Assembly (NCBI GenBank): GCA_030533445.1
Contig: CM060070.1
Location: forward strand, 21,332,001-21,396,000
DNA from: Cyprinodon diabolis
Taxonomy: Eukaryota > Chordata > Actinopteri > Cyprinodontiformes > Cyprinodontidae
DNA: 64,000 nucleotides
Direction of reading: 5' to 3'
This document shows, piece by piece, positions 18,331 through 30,929 of this stretch; the stretch's first letter is position 1, and the number at the start of each line of letters is the position of its first letter. A program made the position numbers and the translations under genes. The notes beneath the pieces were generated by a model. It saw nothing but the letters and a program-made list of their open reading frames with translations. It had not been told where the DNA came from and searched no databases.

Positions 18331-19099
18331 CATGAAGTTCCTACATGTGTTTTTCCTTTTGTCATAGTTGTGTAGATATGAGCCTGTTTGCAGTAAGAAG
18401 GGAGATCTGTGATGAATTAAAGTTCACATGTAGGCTTTAAAGTGTGAAGCAACATTTCTCCCTGGGATTTGTTATGGTTGTAAATATGTAGTTGGGTTAG
18501 AGGCTCTCATGAATCCTCATTTCTAGGAAAGAAAATGCCTTCCAGAGAGCAGGATGTAAGACATTTATCTCTAGGACATCTGTTCATTCAGCAGGACTCA
18601 CATGAGAATCTTAGCACAAGACTGCTGAAGCATCACATGGATCTACTAACAACTTTGGCATCCTAAATCATCTTCAGAGGTGTAATCCCATGTAACACTG
18701 AATGCTTTGAATCATGAAAGTTACATTTTTTCTCTTATGGAATCAGCTAGTCTGTAGTTTTTCTTTGATCTGTTACTAAAATAATCAGCACAGTAAGTGG
18801 AAGAGCCGACCATAATAAAAGTTCTCAGTTCCACTTTATGAGATGTCACAATGCGCTCCATGTGTGATATAACCACAGAGATGCACCTCATGCCACCTCA
18901 TTAGACCTTTGGCCCGAGGAAGGCGTGACTGGGTGACTTCTGCTGCGTTAAATTTAGACAATCCTCAACTTCCTTTTTTTTTTTTTTATACAGAGAATGC
19001 CAAGCGTCAGAATTTATGCCTTTCAGTTGTTTCGTCAATGTTCAGTGTTGCAATGAATGACATCAACACCACTACTATATTAGCTTTTTCTACAATCTT
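18331..19099. other. Intergenic, nothing recognised
   Basis: Downstream of the fam43a poly(A) signals. No exon, RNA gene or transposon terminus is recognisable. Confidence 0.5.
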
Positions 19100-19660
19100 C
19101 AGCAGAAGTATTCCTTTATTTATCACCCTTGTACCTGTTGATTGTCGCAGTAAACTCATAAACTTCAATGTATTTTATTGATTTATGTGATAAGTCAAGA
19201 CAAAGTGGGCAATTTTATAATAAAATAAAAGGATTCCCAATTTTCAGAACGCTTACAAAGACAGTTCTGATAAGCTTATCTCTTTTGTCTACAATCTGCT
19301 TGAAAAAATGCTTCGTTTAACCACCTTTCATAGCAATTACAGCCGTAAGTCCTTTAGGATATATCTCACTTTGTCTTGTCTTTCATTGCACAGTGCCTCT
19401 TAAAGAGCCATTTTCTAATTTGGCCACAGATCCATATTTTCAATTAAGGCTTTTATCTCTATGGTTTCATCACACGGACAATAATGGTTCCATCTTATCC
19501 ATTTAATTAGATCTCAGATTGCTTGTTTCCTGTATCCTTACTTTCCTACCTTTAACTCCATCCTTCTTTCTCTTCTCTCACAAAGGCAGCCAAACACCAT
19601 GATTCTAACAATACCATGTTTCACCCAGGTAGAGGTTTTGCTTTAGGCAACACTGAAGCG
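19100..19660 (-). pseudogene. Decayed Tc1-family element, minus orientation
   Basis: On the minus strand, 'GGTGAAACATGGTATTG' (about 19612-19628) resembles the transposase 'KHGGG' coding block. About 450 bp further on comes 'AATAAAATACATTGAAGTTT', the signature of the same Tc1 family's 3' end that also appears in the relic at 9940-10200. No open frame survives. Confidence 0.5.
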
Positions 19661-19907
19661 AGGATTTTTGCAAATTTTTAAAAAGAGGCCATTTTCAAGG
19701 AACCGCAGTGAGAAAAGTGAGCTTCAATGACTGGCTGCCATAGCTCACCACAGATATACGCCTGAAAATGTGCATGCTCACAAAAAGATAGCTAACGGGG
19801 CGAGCATGTAGGATGGCCTAATGTAAACATATCACCAGAATGATTGACAAATAGGAGGATCACTTATTTAGATGATCCAACCAGAAATAAAAGATCATCC
19901 TCTAAAC

Positions 19908-20372
19908 CAGGGGTCTTCAACGTTTTCCAGGCCAAGGACCCTAAACTGATGGCGAGATGGACCAGGGACCCCCTAATTATATATATTGTATGAAATTGTG
20001 CTATATAAAACTGGTCCTATAGTCACTCTATCACAGATGGAGTAATGTAACCAAAGTAATTTCTCCCTGGGATTATTAAAGTATTTCTGATTCCTGGTTG
20101 ATGGGACAGGTGTTGTGAATGAAACAGTGCCCAGCTTGAAAAAGCTCCTGTGTGTGTCGCTGAATGTGTGCATTGATGACTGAAAGACATCTTCTGCCTC
20201 CATTTATCTGTTTACTACAGTCTGTTGAATTCATGTTAATGTGGATTTAAAGACATTTCAATTGCAGGGGGGAATATAAAAAAAAAGTGTAATCAACTAA
20301 AACTTTTGAGACCCCCGTGCAGTACCTCCGTGGACCCCCTAGGGGTCACGGACCCCCTGTTCAAGACCTCTG
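19908..20372. mobile_element. hAT-type MITE with 8-bp target duplication
   Basis: Terminal inverted repeats CAGGGGTCTTCAAC and CAGAGGTCTTGAAC (right end, reverse complemented), flanked on both sides by CTCTAAAC (19900-19907 and 20373-20380), the 8-bp duplication expected of hAT. The 465-bp interior is non-coding, with 'GGACCCCCTAGGGGTC'-type GC-rich subtermini. It includes a LINE-tail-like stretch (about 20061-20095, 'CCCTGGGATTATTAAAG'). Confidence 0.9.
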
Positions 20373-20654
20373 CTCTAAACCTTTAAAGTGCTTTATAATA
20401 CAATAGATAAATGAAAAGAGTTTTACAACAAATTTTAATACCATGAGACGGTAGCATGATATGCTCAGCATCTCTGATTTATTCAGGGAGTTTGTTCCAC
20501 AGATGAGGAGCATAAAAGCTGCCTCACCGTCATAGTATCTAACTCTGGACACGGAAAGTACTGCCGAAAAAACAACCCTTTAAGCCTTAATATATTCATT
20601 AGGTGAACATATTCTGTAACCATGACTGTCCTAATGTGAGTGGAAAACTAATGT

Positions 20655-21195
20655 CTGAGTCCAGCACCAGTGGGTACCATTGCTGCCTTGGAGCAAGAAG
20701 ATTCCAGGTTTGATTCCCGATCTTTCTTTTTATTTTTCTTCTCTACATTAAACCCATCTCCTTGGGGAGCAGTGGGCTGCCATTGTGCAGCGGCTGATGA
20801 GCAGTGTGGGGTTAAGGGTCTTGCTCAGGGACCCAGAGTGACAGAGTGGGGGATCAAACTCACAACCTCAGGATTCAAAGCCCTGTGCCCTAACCACTAG
20901 ACCCTTTCTGCATGGAGTTTGCATGTTCTCCCTGTGCATGTGTGGGTTCTCCTTGGGAACTCCTGCTTTCTCCCCCCGCAGTCCAACAAAATGACTGTCA
21001 GGTTAATTGGCTTCTCTAAATTCTACTTAGATGTGAGTGTGTGATTGGTTGTCTGTCCTGTTTGTCTCTGTGTTTCCCTGCCGTAGACTTGCGACCTGTT
21101 CAGGGTGTACCCCGCCTATCGCCTGTAGACAGCTGAAGATAGACACCAGAACCCCTTGGACCCCAGCTGGGATAAGTGTGACGGAAAAAAATGGA
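20655..21195 (+). mobile_element. tRNA-derived SINE with a second SINE inserted in it
   Basis: The head 'GCTGCCTTGGAGCAAGAAG' followed by the B-box-like 'AGGTTTGATTCCCGA' (about 20705-20721) is continued, after an interruption, by 'TGCATGGAGTTTGCATGTTC' and the 'GTACCCCGCCTATCGCCTG' tail seen in many fish SINEs. The interruption (about 20745-20905) has its own tRNA-like head in the minus direction ('AGTGGTTAGGGCACAGGG', then 'TTTGAATCC'). Exact ends are approximate. It ends near 'GGAAAAAAATGG'. Confidence 0.7.
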
Positions 21196-21761
21196 GTCTA
21201 GAACCATCTTTCCCAGTTCTGGCTTGGCCGCTGGTTTTTAGCTTCACTGCTCAAAGCCAAATGCTGATTTAATCTTTCTTCCTTTGGCAATGGAGTTTGA
21301 ATTCTCAGCTGCGCAAAGTCTTTTACACATGTATTAAAAGGTAAATGTTATGGTGCATTCATCACAGTTTACAGCAACAGAGTGATCAAGACAATCTAAA
21401 CAATTTCATTGTAGCCCTAGTTGTTTACAGGAGGGTAACCCTCCATCCTATAGTCGTAAGCCTTTAATAGCAACAAATTAACAAATTCAAAACTGACCTG
21501 TTAGTTAAGGAGGGTAGCTATTATCACTTGCATGACACTGAAAAAAGGGGAAAAGAGGAAAGAAAACAAGTTTACTATGATCTAAAAGAAACGTTGTTAA
21601 AGTGACGGAATTGGTTTCCCTGGATGCCATAAGCTGGTCACCAAACCAAAGACACATGGATTATACACAAGATTGTGAAACTAGAGGGAGTTAAATGCAT
21701 AGAAACCCACATTAATTTCTGTTCCTATTGTGGTTCATTTTTCTGCCCCAACCGCAGCTTC
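21196..21761. other. Intergenic, nothing recognised
   Basis: AT-rich sequence between the SINE cluster and the foldback element; no exon or terminus is seen. Confidence 0.5.
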
Positions 21762-21765
21762 TTAA

Positions 21766-22597
21766 AGGAATAGTACACTCAAAACATGATTCTGGAGATC
21801 TGGGAGGCTTCTTGCTGTCTGCTGACATTCAAATAATGGAGGTCCATAGCGCCCGAGGCAGAAAGGTCCATAAAAGTCCACAAAAAACGTGTCAATATTC
21901 CTCCATACTGCTCGTCCAATGTATTCCAAGTGTCCTGAGTTGGTAGCGTCCATAATTTACTCGAAACGAAGTAATTTAGAATGTTTTTAGAGCATAAACA
22001 GTAGTGTATAGGATTTCCTAAAAGCGCGCTCACGAGCCTACGGCAACTGCGGCAGACCAAACCAGATGAAAGTGCGCATTCAGCGTCTGCTCTTGATAAT
22101 GCAAGCGTAGAAGAAGAAATGTGCTGTTTACCTGTGCAAAGAAAGAAACAACGAAAGAAAAATGTCTGAGGACTTAAGTGCTGAGGAAGAGCATGAGTTC
22201 TTTGCCGAGCTGAATGCGCACTTTCGCCTGGTTTGGTCTGCCGCGGTTTCCGTAGGCTCGTGAACGCGCTTTTAGGAAATCCTATACACTACTGTTTATG
22301 CTCTAAAAACATTCTAAATGACTTATTTTCGAGTAAATTATGGACGCTACCCACTCAGGACACTTGGAATACATTGGACGAGCAGTATGGAGGAATATTG
22401 ACACGTTTTTTGTGGACTTTTATGGACCTTTCTGCCTCGGGCACCATAGACCTCCATTATTTGAATGTCAGCAGACAGCAAGAAGCCTCCCAGATCTCCA
22501 GATGCATTTGAGATATCAAAAAAGTACTACAGAGTGTTGTTCAGCATGGGGGTGAGTAGAAAATGAAGGCTAATCATGTTTTGGGTGTACTATTCCT
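21766..22597. mobile_element. Foldback element with TTAA target sites (832 bp)
   Basis: Flanked by TTAA (21762-21765 and 22598-22601). Two long inverted arms (about 21766-22084 and 22209-22597) start AGGAATAGTACAC and pair over most of their length. A loop of about 124 bp separates them. TTAA targeting and the 'AGGAATAGT.CACCC' end match a very common fish MITE group (piggyBac- or Kolobok-like). Its symmetry produces mirrored open frames on both strands that are not genes. The right arm has a short extra segment near its outer end. Confidence 0.85.
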
Positions 22598-22601
22598 TTA
22601 A

Positions 22602-23394
22602 AGTCCCAAAATCATTAAACCACAATAACTGTATGACATCATCAACACGTGCCCATTTTAATGTGGTTAGCGGATAAAGAACAGCAAGTGAGTGCTGGTG
22701 GCCCCGTGGAGTTCCATTCATGCCTCTTAATGCCCCTTGCTGCTATAACAGGTCAGTTTTTCCCCCTGACCCACTTTCTTACAAAGGGTTTGTTGGGTCC
22801 CACCTCTGCTGCGTCATTTGGGATCTCGTTATCTCTCAGAGGTTAAATGGCTATCAAACACTCGTGCCGAAGGCTCACTCATATAACTTAAGTGGCAAAC
22901 AATTTTGCACAACGGCTTTCAATCTATTGAAGGAGAAACAACTTCCGAGGGAATTTACAAAAGAGAGATTTTGAGTTTAACTTTTCACATGCAAGTTCAG
23001 ACAAAACAAACACTCAGGTGTGTCCTCAGACTACTGTGGCATTTGGGGTGAGTCTCAGGTAACTGGATATGATATCTTGAAAAGAAACAGTTTGTCAATC
23101 ACAAACACTAAAGGTGCAGCACCTTGGAAGATAATCCTACCGGCACGTCTAAATGTAGGCTGAGTGACTGATTACATATCTCATATTTGGAAACATTATG
23201 ATTACAGGGTATTATATTAGGGTTTTATGGCACAAACCAAAACACAGTGGTTGGTTTGTCACATAGCTTGGAGGTAGAAGCATAGCCTACTTTGTTGTTG
23301 AATTATTCTATGACTTCAAATCTGTTCATTTGCAGTAAGTGATTTTTAACGAGTTAAAAATAGTGCACGTAAAAGCCCATGTCCTGACATACTT
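22602..23394. other. Intergenic, nothing recognised
   Basis: No exon or repeat end recognised; the longest open frame (about 22720-22974) has no family features. Confidence 0.5.
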
Positions 23395-23640
23395 CCAGAG
23401 TCTGGTTCACACAAATTTAGAACTCACTAACACCACAGAAGCTTTAACCCCAGGGTGTGATAAACCGCGAACAGCATCTAAAACATGGTGGTGCTGAACT
23501 GTAGAGACTACAGGCCACGGTTTGCCCACAGTAACATCACAAAGGAAGGTTACACCATCTTCATGAAAAGAGACATCTTCCAGCTGCAAACTAGATTCTG
23601 CTGTCCTCAACGCTTGTACCGCTGAGTCTGTCAGCTAAAT
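23395..23640 (-). pseudogene. Ty3/gypsy pol fossil: integrase zinc-binding region
   Basis: Minus-strand translation contains 'LQLEDVSF', 'FLCDVTVGKPWPVV' and 'DAVRGLSHPGVKA...LVSSKFV'. This is the start of the HHCC integrase domain of vertebrate-type gypsy elements, where members read 'DVSTG.PRP.VP' and 'HGLSHPG...T..L...FVW'. The expected Trp after FV is a TGA stop and the remaining integrase is not recognisable. No LTRs flank it. Confidence 0.8.
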
Positions 23641-24008
23641 TGTCAAAAAATATAAAGGTCTGTAGACTTTTGCTGTGGACCAGCTTTATTTTTTATTATG
23701 GCCTATATCGTTTGTTTTGAAAAGACAACACAGTTATCCAGATCGTTTGGTCTTTTTATTGTTTCTGACTAAACTTTGTATTATACATTTTTTTCATGTT
23801 ATCTATACAGAAAACATATTCAGTTTTTTTTGTTTGTTTTTTTTTTTTTTCCCAAAAGCTTTTTTGCATGTTCTGAAATTAATCAAAATAAATTGGATTA
23901 TTTCCTAACTTTTTCATTTATATTTTATTGGAGAGATTGTTCAGAAGGTTTAAAGTGTGATGAAATGTGTAATGTTCTAAATCTGGACCTTAAACCAAAC
24001 TCTCACAC

Positions 24009-24537
24009 TGTCATGTCCTGCAGGTTAAATGATGGTTCTGTTTTGGCTCTTTAGTCTGTTATATTCGCAGTTCGTTTTTTTATTTTTTATTATCTTGATC
24101 CTCTTGTCTTATCTATTCATTATTGTATTTCTTCTTAGTTGCTTCTGGTGCATTTTTCCCTGCTTAAACTTAGCTTAATACAAATACTGTAGCTCCTACC
24201 TCCTGTATCTATCTCCCTCCATCCTTTGCGAGGTCAACAGTCCACTATCCCAGCTCAAAAAGTAGCTTCTGGGCTGAATTTATATAACCTTCAGGCTTTT
24301 AGACACCTGTGTGTGTTCATCTATGTCTCCTCGATTTCCTTAATGTTTTCACCTGTTTTCTCCATTACTTTAGCCTTCAGTTGTGAGTATTCATTGGATT
24401 CTCAGTTTTGAATCATGTCTCCGTGCATAGCTCCTTGTTCTTCTGTTGCCATTATTTCATAAAATTCTTTAATTGTACCATCATGCTGCTCCCAACCATC
24501 TGTCTCCACTTTGGTCCTGGAGACCCAAACACAACAG
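24009..24537 (+). mobile_element. Degraded gypsy-type solo LTR (tentative)
   Basis: Starts TGTCATGTCC and ends near 'GGTCCTGGAGACCCAAACAC'. It has the T/C-rich composition and phrases ('TTTTCACCTGTTTTCTCC', 'GTGAGTATTC') common to LTRs of fish gypsy elements. No partner LTR or target duplication is found, so this is based on resemblance only. Confidence 0.4.
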
Positions 24538-24800
24538 TTACTATTTTGCAAGTAGCAGTCTACTATACTTTTCAAGGCTATTCTAGACCTTTAAACTGAT
24601 AAAGAAGTCTAGGTTAATGTCAGGTATAGTGCGTTTTCTGCAATCAATTAATTCAAATACAACTCTCTTAAATTGACTTAAAATGTATCAAAGCCAACAG
24701 AATAAAACAAATCAGCAAAAAAAAAAAAAAGGTTAAATAAAATCTTCCAAAATTAATTTATTGTTTTCATCATAAGTATATAAAGAATCGAGAGTGGTAT

Positions 24801-25365
24801 GGTTGCAAAGCTGCACAGTCAGGACCCAGAGCTGCACTGTAAGGTCTCCTGTGCTATTAGAACCAGAAGTTTATTCGAAGCCTTTCTAAAGTAAAGGCTA
24901 GTGTCGATAAACTCCCTGTGAAGCTAGCTTCTTTTCTCAAACAAGGGCTTGTGAAAAGAAGCGAAAGATGTGAAAGTGAAATGAGACAAGAGAAGTGCTG
25001 GAAACTTATGTATACACACAATTCTACTCCCCACCAAACTCATATCTGCAATAATAGATATGTCCTACATAGAAATAAGTCTCTGCATTTTGATCGCTGG
25101 ATAGAAAAGGGCATTTGGTCTATAAGACATTTTCTAAACCACAATATAGGTTGGCTGTGCTATGAGAACTTTGCTTACTGTATAATTTAAACTTCTTCTT
25201 TGTACATTTTAACACTGTAATATACTCTAATCATGCAGCAAACACACACTACACGATATTCTATAAACTTACAACCCTGACAGTACAGGAGACCCCATTT
25301 TGAAGGTCTACCAGAAGGGTCCTGACAGTTCAGGTCTGGGTCCTGGCAGTGCAGGTCTGCAGCCG
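24801..25365. mobile_element. Foldback element, copy A
   Basis: The left end carries 'GCTGCACAGTCAGGACCCAG' and 'GGTCTCCTGTGCTATTAG' followed by 'AACCAGAAGTTTATTCGAAG'. The right end holds the inverted counterparts ('GGGTCCTGACAGTTCAGG', 'CTGGGTCCTGGCAGTGCAGG', 'CAGTACAGGAGACC'). A related element lies at 30930-31890 with the same motifs. No transposase is seen and boundaries are approximate. Confidence 0.6.
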
Positions 25366-26940
25366 ACTCCTTTAAAATAATCTGCAAATTAAATATTGTA
25401 AACAGAAAGTGTTACTTTCATAAAAAAAATGGGCATAGTGCATGCAAAAATATATTTTTATGAATGTTAAGTTTATTGCTTATAGAGATCAATAAGAAAT
25501 TAAAATAAACAGAGAAAGAAGGATGCCTACATGAGAAAAAATGTTCACACTGCAGAGTGTAAAAAAAAAAGGTGCTGTCTGCAGTTTCACAAGTTCAGCA
25601 CTTTGTAACTATTGATTTAATGTTACAGCACTATAATTCTCAGAGCAAGTGGCTCTGGATGATCAGCTACTCCCAGACAAGCAGTAAATAGGCCTGACAA
25701 TCACACTCTCACCTCAAACAGAGGCAGAAGAGCTGATATTTCTAATTATCTGCTCACAAAATGAAGCCATGGGCGATCTCTGTTCTAGATCACCACTACT
25801 GCCAAGTAGCCACACAGTTTAATTTTAAACCACTAAATCTTGTTGTTCATAATACATGAGAGGACCTGGGCACAAGGGCTGTCAGTGAGTGTTCCCAGCT
25901 CCGATTTCACCCGAAGCGTGAGAGACGTCAGAGTGGTTGAGTCAGAGCATGGAGGTGTGGTGACCTTTCCTTGATGATGGAAAGAGATAAATGCATCTCA
26001 TGTTAGCGTAGCACAGAGGAAAATGTCCCAGCATGCCCTTGGTTTACAGGTTCATAATTAGATACTGTATGTAGCGCATACCTCAGAGCTGTGTGCAAAT
26101 AAAGAAGATGCAGAACTCTGCAATTTTTGGCTCAAATGTATGTAATCATCTTGATCCTCAGTGATAGAAACCGCTGCAGAAGGTCATTTTTAGCTTAACC
26201 ACCATGATTTGCAGCAGACTTAAGCCAAATTAAGAGTGAACTTAATTCAGGAGATGTGCTCCACTGTGGCCTGCAAGAGCAAAATGTGTCAGAGGGTATC
26301 ACTGTGTTGAAAACCGGCAATAATGCCAGAGGACAGCGGAGAGAGTAAGAAAGTCAAACTGATAAACTCTTTTTTACTGTTTCAAAGTAATAGCTGTACT
26401 TAGCAAGTGTGTCTCTTAGACATAAGAACGGTCCAGATCAGGTACAATACCACACTAAATCATCAATAACTTGTGCAATGTAAAATGTGCAATTCATTAT
26501 GTAATATTGTTTAATATGGAAGGTAGGTCCCCCTGAAAGCGGCTGTGCCACGAGACTTCCCTACCGGTTCTTTACCTAGGGGCAAGTTATTTACTACTCT
26601 TAACTCAAACTGGGTAAAACCATATAAAAAGGACTATAAAAAGGGAGTAAAAGAGAAACAGTGTTTATTCCAGGTCAGGTGATTACAGGATAGAGAAATT
26701 GCTTGGAGTTTGCACAGCTGTGGGCCCCAAAAAACATCAGGGAGCTTCCGGCAAAGATTGAGTCATGAACAAAGTCATCTCCTCCTTCTTATACCTCATG
26801 AGTCCATGTTTTGCATCAGGTGGATGCTTAGCTGTCTGTATCAAAAACTGACATGCACATGATGTATAAAAAGTAAACCTAACAATACCTTGTGCTATAA
26901 CCTGTTTCTCCAGATTTGACACCCATTGCAATAACTATAT
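25366..26940. other. Intergenic, no gene recognised
   Basis: Complex, non-repetitive sequence at about 25600-26350 and an unassigned stretch at 26520-26760 with 'ACCATATAAAAAGGACTATA' (TATA-like). No exon with family features is visible. Confidence 0.4.
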
Positions 26941-27175
26941 ATATAAATATCCATCTATATAAAAACCCATGTAAACACCCTGTGCAATAGCCCTGCATAA
27001 TGATCCTACTATAAAAAATAAAAGCTATCATGGACGCACTGTATATACTCTATATATCCCATGCACATTTTTCTTCCTTTGGAACCTTCTTCCTCTCCTT
27101 TGACTATTTGAGCTCATGTAACGAGTAAATTTCTCCACTGTGAGATCAATAAAGTCAATCAATTAGTCAATCACT
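26940..27175 (+). mobile_element. LINE 3'-tail-like sequence
   Basis: Ends 'TTTCTCCACTGTGAGATCAATAAAG' followed by a short (TCAATCAAT)-type repeat. This is the form of 3' tail left by many fish LINEs ('...TGTGGGATCAATAAAG' plus a simple repeat). Upstream is AT-rich with repeated 'TGCAATA/TGCATA'. No coding part is present. Confidence 0.4.
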
Positions 27176-27179
27176 GAGG

Positions 27180-30100
27180 AAACCACTTTCAATAACAAAG
27201 ATTCCTAACTTTACAGATTTTTTTCTTTCACTCTTTGTTCTTCCTGTGGGGTGGGGGCTGGTTTTTAACAGCTGCTCTTAAATTCCAACTCACCAGAGGA
27301 ACACTTTCCTGCTGGCTTTGGAAAAACCCAACATGACTGAAGTAATTTTCCACTCATAGCTTACAAGATAAGACATGGTTATGTGACAACACCAAATATC
27401 TTTCTGCAGGGGGTTTCTTAAAGTGATGCTGAATTGAGGGTCATAATATCTCCTATTTTACAAGAACTAACTGGATCAAAATGCAATCAGAATGAATAAA
27501 ATAATTTTCCTATATTAAATTACAAGTGATATGTGTGAATTATGTGCACTTTATCCCTGTAAAATTATGGAAATACTAAACAAGTATTAAACCAATAATG
27601 TCCTGTCATGTTACACTGCATTACAGTGAGTTGTGTTATGCTGGGCTTACCTTACGCTGCTTTTTGTTAAGATGTGTTAACATTGATATATCAAGTTGCT
27701 TTGTGTTAAGTTCTATGCCATTACGTTGTATTATGTATTTTTACATTGAATTGTAATCTGCTTAGTCCTATCCTAAACCATCAAGATCAAGCAACCAATA
27801 ATATTACCCTTATTTAATTTACAAGTAAGAGTTACTCGGTCAAACATCTACTCAAGTTAAAGTATTGAAGTGCTCACTTTTGAAAATACTTAAGTATTCA
27901 AAAATACAAATAAAAATCTAATTTACAGAAATATCTGTAAATTTCAGTGTCATTTTAAGAGTATTTTTTTAATAACTGGCACTGAGGGAAGCTTAGTTAG
28001 GGCTCATATTTAAGGGGAGCTCAGATTTCTACTTCTGCAAAGTCTGAGATTCTCTTTGTCCACTGTCTGGGCTCCAGTTATATCAGCAATTATTTGGAAA
28101 AGCCACCCACACAGATAAGGATGCTCACCAAGAAACTGTTTGATTATAATATATTATTTATTATTTACAAATGAGAGGTGCATATTCTTTGACTGTTTAA
28201 GATGTATAAGAAAATGCTCAATGTATAAGAAAAAAAAAAGACAGAAGTTTTGTTCATGCAGAAAGAATCACTTTAGAATAAACGTATTGCTGTGTTGCAT
28301 TTTGTTTAAAACTGTTCTAGTTTTTCATGTGAAGCCTCTAAAACTGGGTAAAATTGCCATTTATGCAAAAGTCCTTCATAACATTTTTCTAGCAAAAAAT
28401 AAGTGCAGTGCATTTTTAAATTTCCATAAAAATACTAAACGAATCCAAAAAAAAACTAACAAAAAAAATATACTAAATTACTAAATGAATCTATTTTGCT
28501 CATAATTTTATGTACTGCAATTCTTTTTCCATGTCTCTGTATGTTTTAACATAGGACCAAAATTTCAATTACAATGTTCTTACAAAGGACTCAAAAGGCC
28601 TTACCCTTAATTATCTGATTATCCTTTCCATGAGAAATGTGAAAATTTACTTTTGTTTTTCTTTTCGTTTTCTACAATATAAATGTATTATTAAATGATA
28701 GAATCCTAGTCTTATAACTCAATAGTTTCTAGAGTCAGATCACAAGTTAACATTTTAATCTAATATTAATACAATTTAGTCATGCTTTACGCATGCATTG
28801 TCAGATGACCAGGCTGCAAAAATGTGAAATACCATCAATAAGCTTCCCAGTTAATTTCTACTAGGTTAGATACCAAACGTGTTATGTGGAATGATTTAAT
28901 TCCATCTGTGAATCCATCATTAAACATCAGCCTACACTGCAGCTACCGGTTTCATCTTTAGAATAGGGCCGATTGTCTCATATGACACCTTTCAGTTGGA
29001 CTGGTGCAGTCTGACCATTTAATGAGCTGTATCCCCTGACAGAGCTGCATGAGGCCTTGAAACTGGAGATCTCACAGTGTCCAATTCAGTCAGCTCTGCT
29101 CTTGTTTTTCAACTTGCTCGGATACAAAAGCTGTGCCCCTGGAGAGCCATAGATTTCAGAGGGGTTATTTTAGTTTTTCCGTTCACAAAGAGGAAATAGA
29201 ATAACAGAAGTACGAGAAAAAATAATAAAGAGCCATACAGTCTGAGCAGTCTTCTGAAGACAGCATGCAAATACCTTTTATTAAAGAGATGCTCATTCAT
29301 CAGATATTCTTGCAAAAATCCTTCTGGTCTTTGCTAATGCAAGGAAACAGTGACTTATATATGAATATCCTGTTTTAAATGCAAACATTTACGGATCCCT
29401 TATCCTAATTGGCATATCAGATTTGTCCATTTAAGCTGCTAAAATATATCTTGTTGGACCTTATCTGAGTTTATGACATTTGATCATCAAAACCCTAAAG
29501 GCTTTTCTATAAGCAAAAGATTAGCTTATCGATCCTCCTTTTTGTTTTTCTACGAGCTGACACATTTTCTCAGGCCAATTTAGGGAACTAGCAGCCATTG
29601 ATTAGACAAATCCAATTTGAATTTTCCATTACATCTGTGACCTGTAGCTGACAGAAAGGTACAGCCTGACCTCTCTGTATTGATCAGTTCTGTGGAGAGT
29701 CCTGTGCATAGCTGTCTGTCAACAGGAATCAACCAAAATTAGCTGTGTGAGCTGAACCAGACTTTTTTTGCTTCGCTTTGGTGACTCTTTTTTCATAATA
29801 TTTATTCAAAACATACTTTTAAACATATTTTGACACGGCATGCACAAATTGGTATAGAATAGATGAACAATTTATTGCAGTAAGAATACATGTATCATTT
29901 CAATCTATTCTATCTTAAGTGTAATATATATAAAATTTTAGCTTTGCTAAGACTGATCATGCAATCCCTCCAGAATCTGAACCTCTGGCTCATCTGGAGC
30001 CATTTGGGTGATGGTTTAACAAACAAGTGTCTCCCAAAGGCAGACGCCAGATTGTTTTGCTGCCATAAGAGCTACCCTTTTGATGACTATTCTTCAGGAA

Positions 30101-30925
30101 AACAGTTTCCCTGCTTAAGCTTAATTCCTGGATACTTTCTCTGTTTATTTCCACATTACTTCTGTGGCTGTTCTGCTGACTGCTGCGCTGGTTCGCACAT
30201 ACCCTTGTCCAACCATTTAGTCTCTTTAGATATCCCTTTTTTGACCACTTTTTTCATATAAAGACAACTATAAAGTTATACTGACATAGTGAAAATACCT
30301 CCACCGTTCAATATTACAACACATATCGGTTCTCTCAGCTTCAACGACTTACATATACTTGAGCTCCTCTTTATAAACACAAGAAACATACAACCCTTTA
30401 ATAATAATAAACATTTAAATCTTGTCTTTGGTGACTTTAGTTGTTGCTTGCAAAAGAATCTCAGATTTAACCAAAAAGTTAATGGAAGGGAAACCATTTA
30501 GTGCTGCAGAAAACTATCTTTTGGTGAAGATTTGCCTTCCAGCAGGACAATAGGTCTCACGCCAGTAGTCTTCTTATAGGCAATTTCCTTCTTATATCGT
30601 TTGTACATGTGATTTAGGAGAAACCTCACATTTCATCATTCACCTATTTCTAATCTTCTCTCCGGTACGAATACATTTTACGAGTGCTCCAGATTTGACG
30701 TAGTGGTCTTGCACAATCAGAGAGTTGATATCCACACCTAGTTTTTTACATTAAACTACCACATTTGTTGTTACTTAGAAGCAATTTTCAATTTTATTAA
30801 GCTACATCATTTTATATTATGCAACTCTGCATTTATAAATTACAGTTATATTCGGTCAGTACACTTGCAGCTAACATGTAGATATTCAGGGGACATTGGT
30901 TTATTTTTTTTGTCAAAGAAAAGAA
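27180..30925. other. Intergenic, no gene recognised; candidate conserved non-coding stretch
   Basis: No coding exon is supported. About 28850-29760 is unusually complex sequence with homeodomain-like cores (ATTGATTAGA, TTAGCTTATCGAT) and no repeats, so it is a candidate enhancer. Conservation cannot be tested here. 28100-28500 is an A/T-rich open region without family features. Confidence 0.35.
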
Positions 30926-30929
30926 CAGT

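Noticed and set aside
20700..20905. tRNA-like A and B boxes
   Set aside because: They belong to SINE heads; the sequences do not fold into a complete cloverleaf and are followed by SINE bodies.
21779..22555. Pairs of similar ORFs on opposite strands (MVCR.CRRLV..., MDAT.SGHLEYIG...)
   Set aside because: They are mirror copies generated by the foldback arms, not a duplicated gene.
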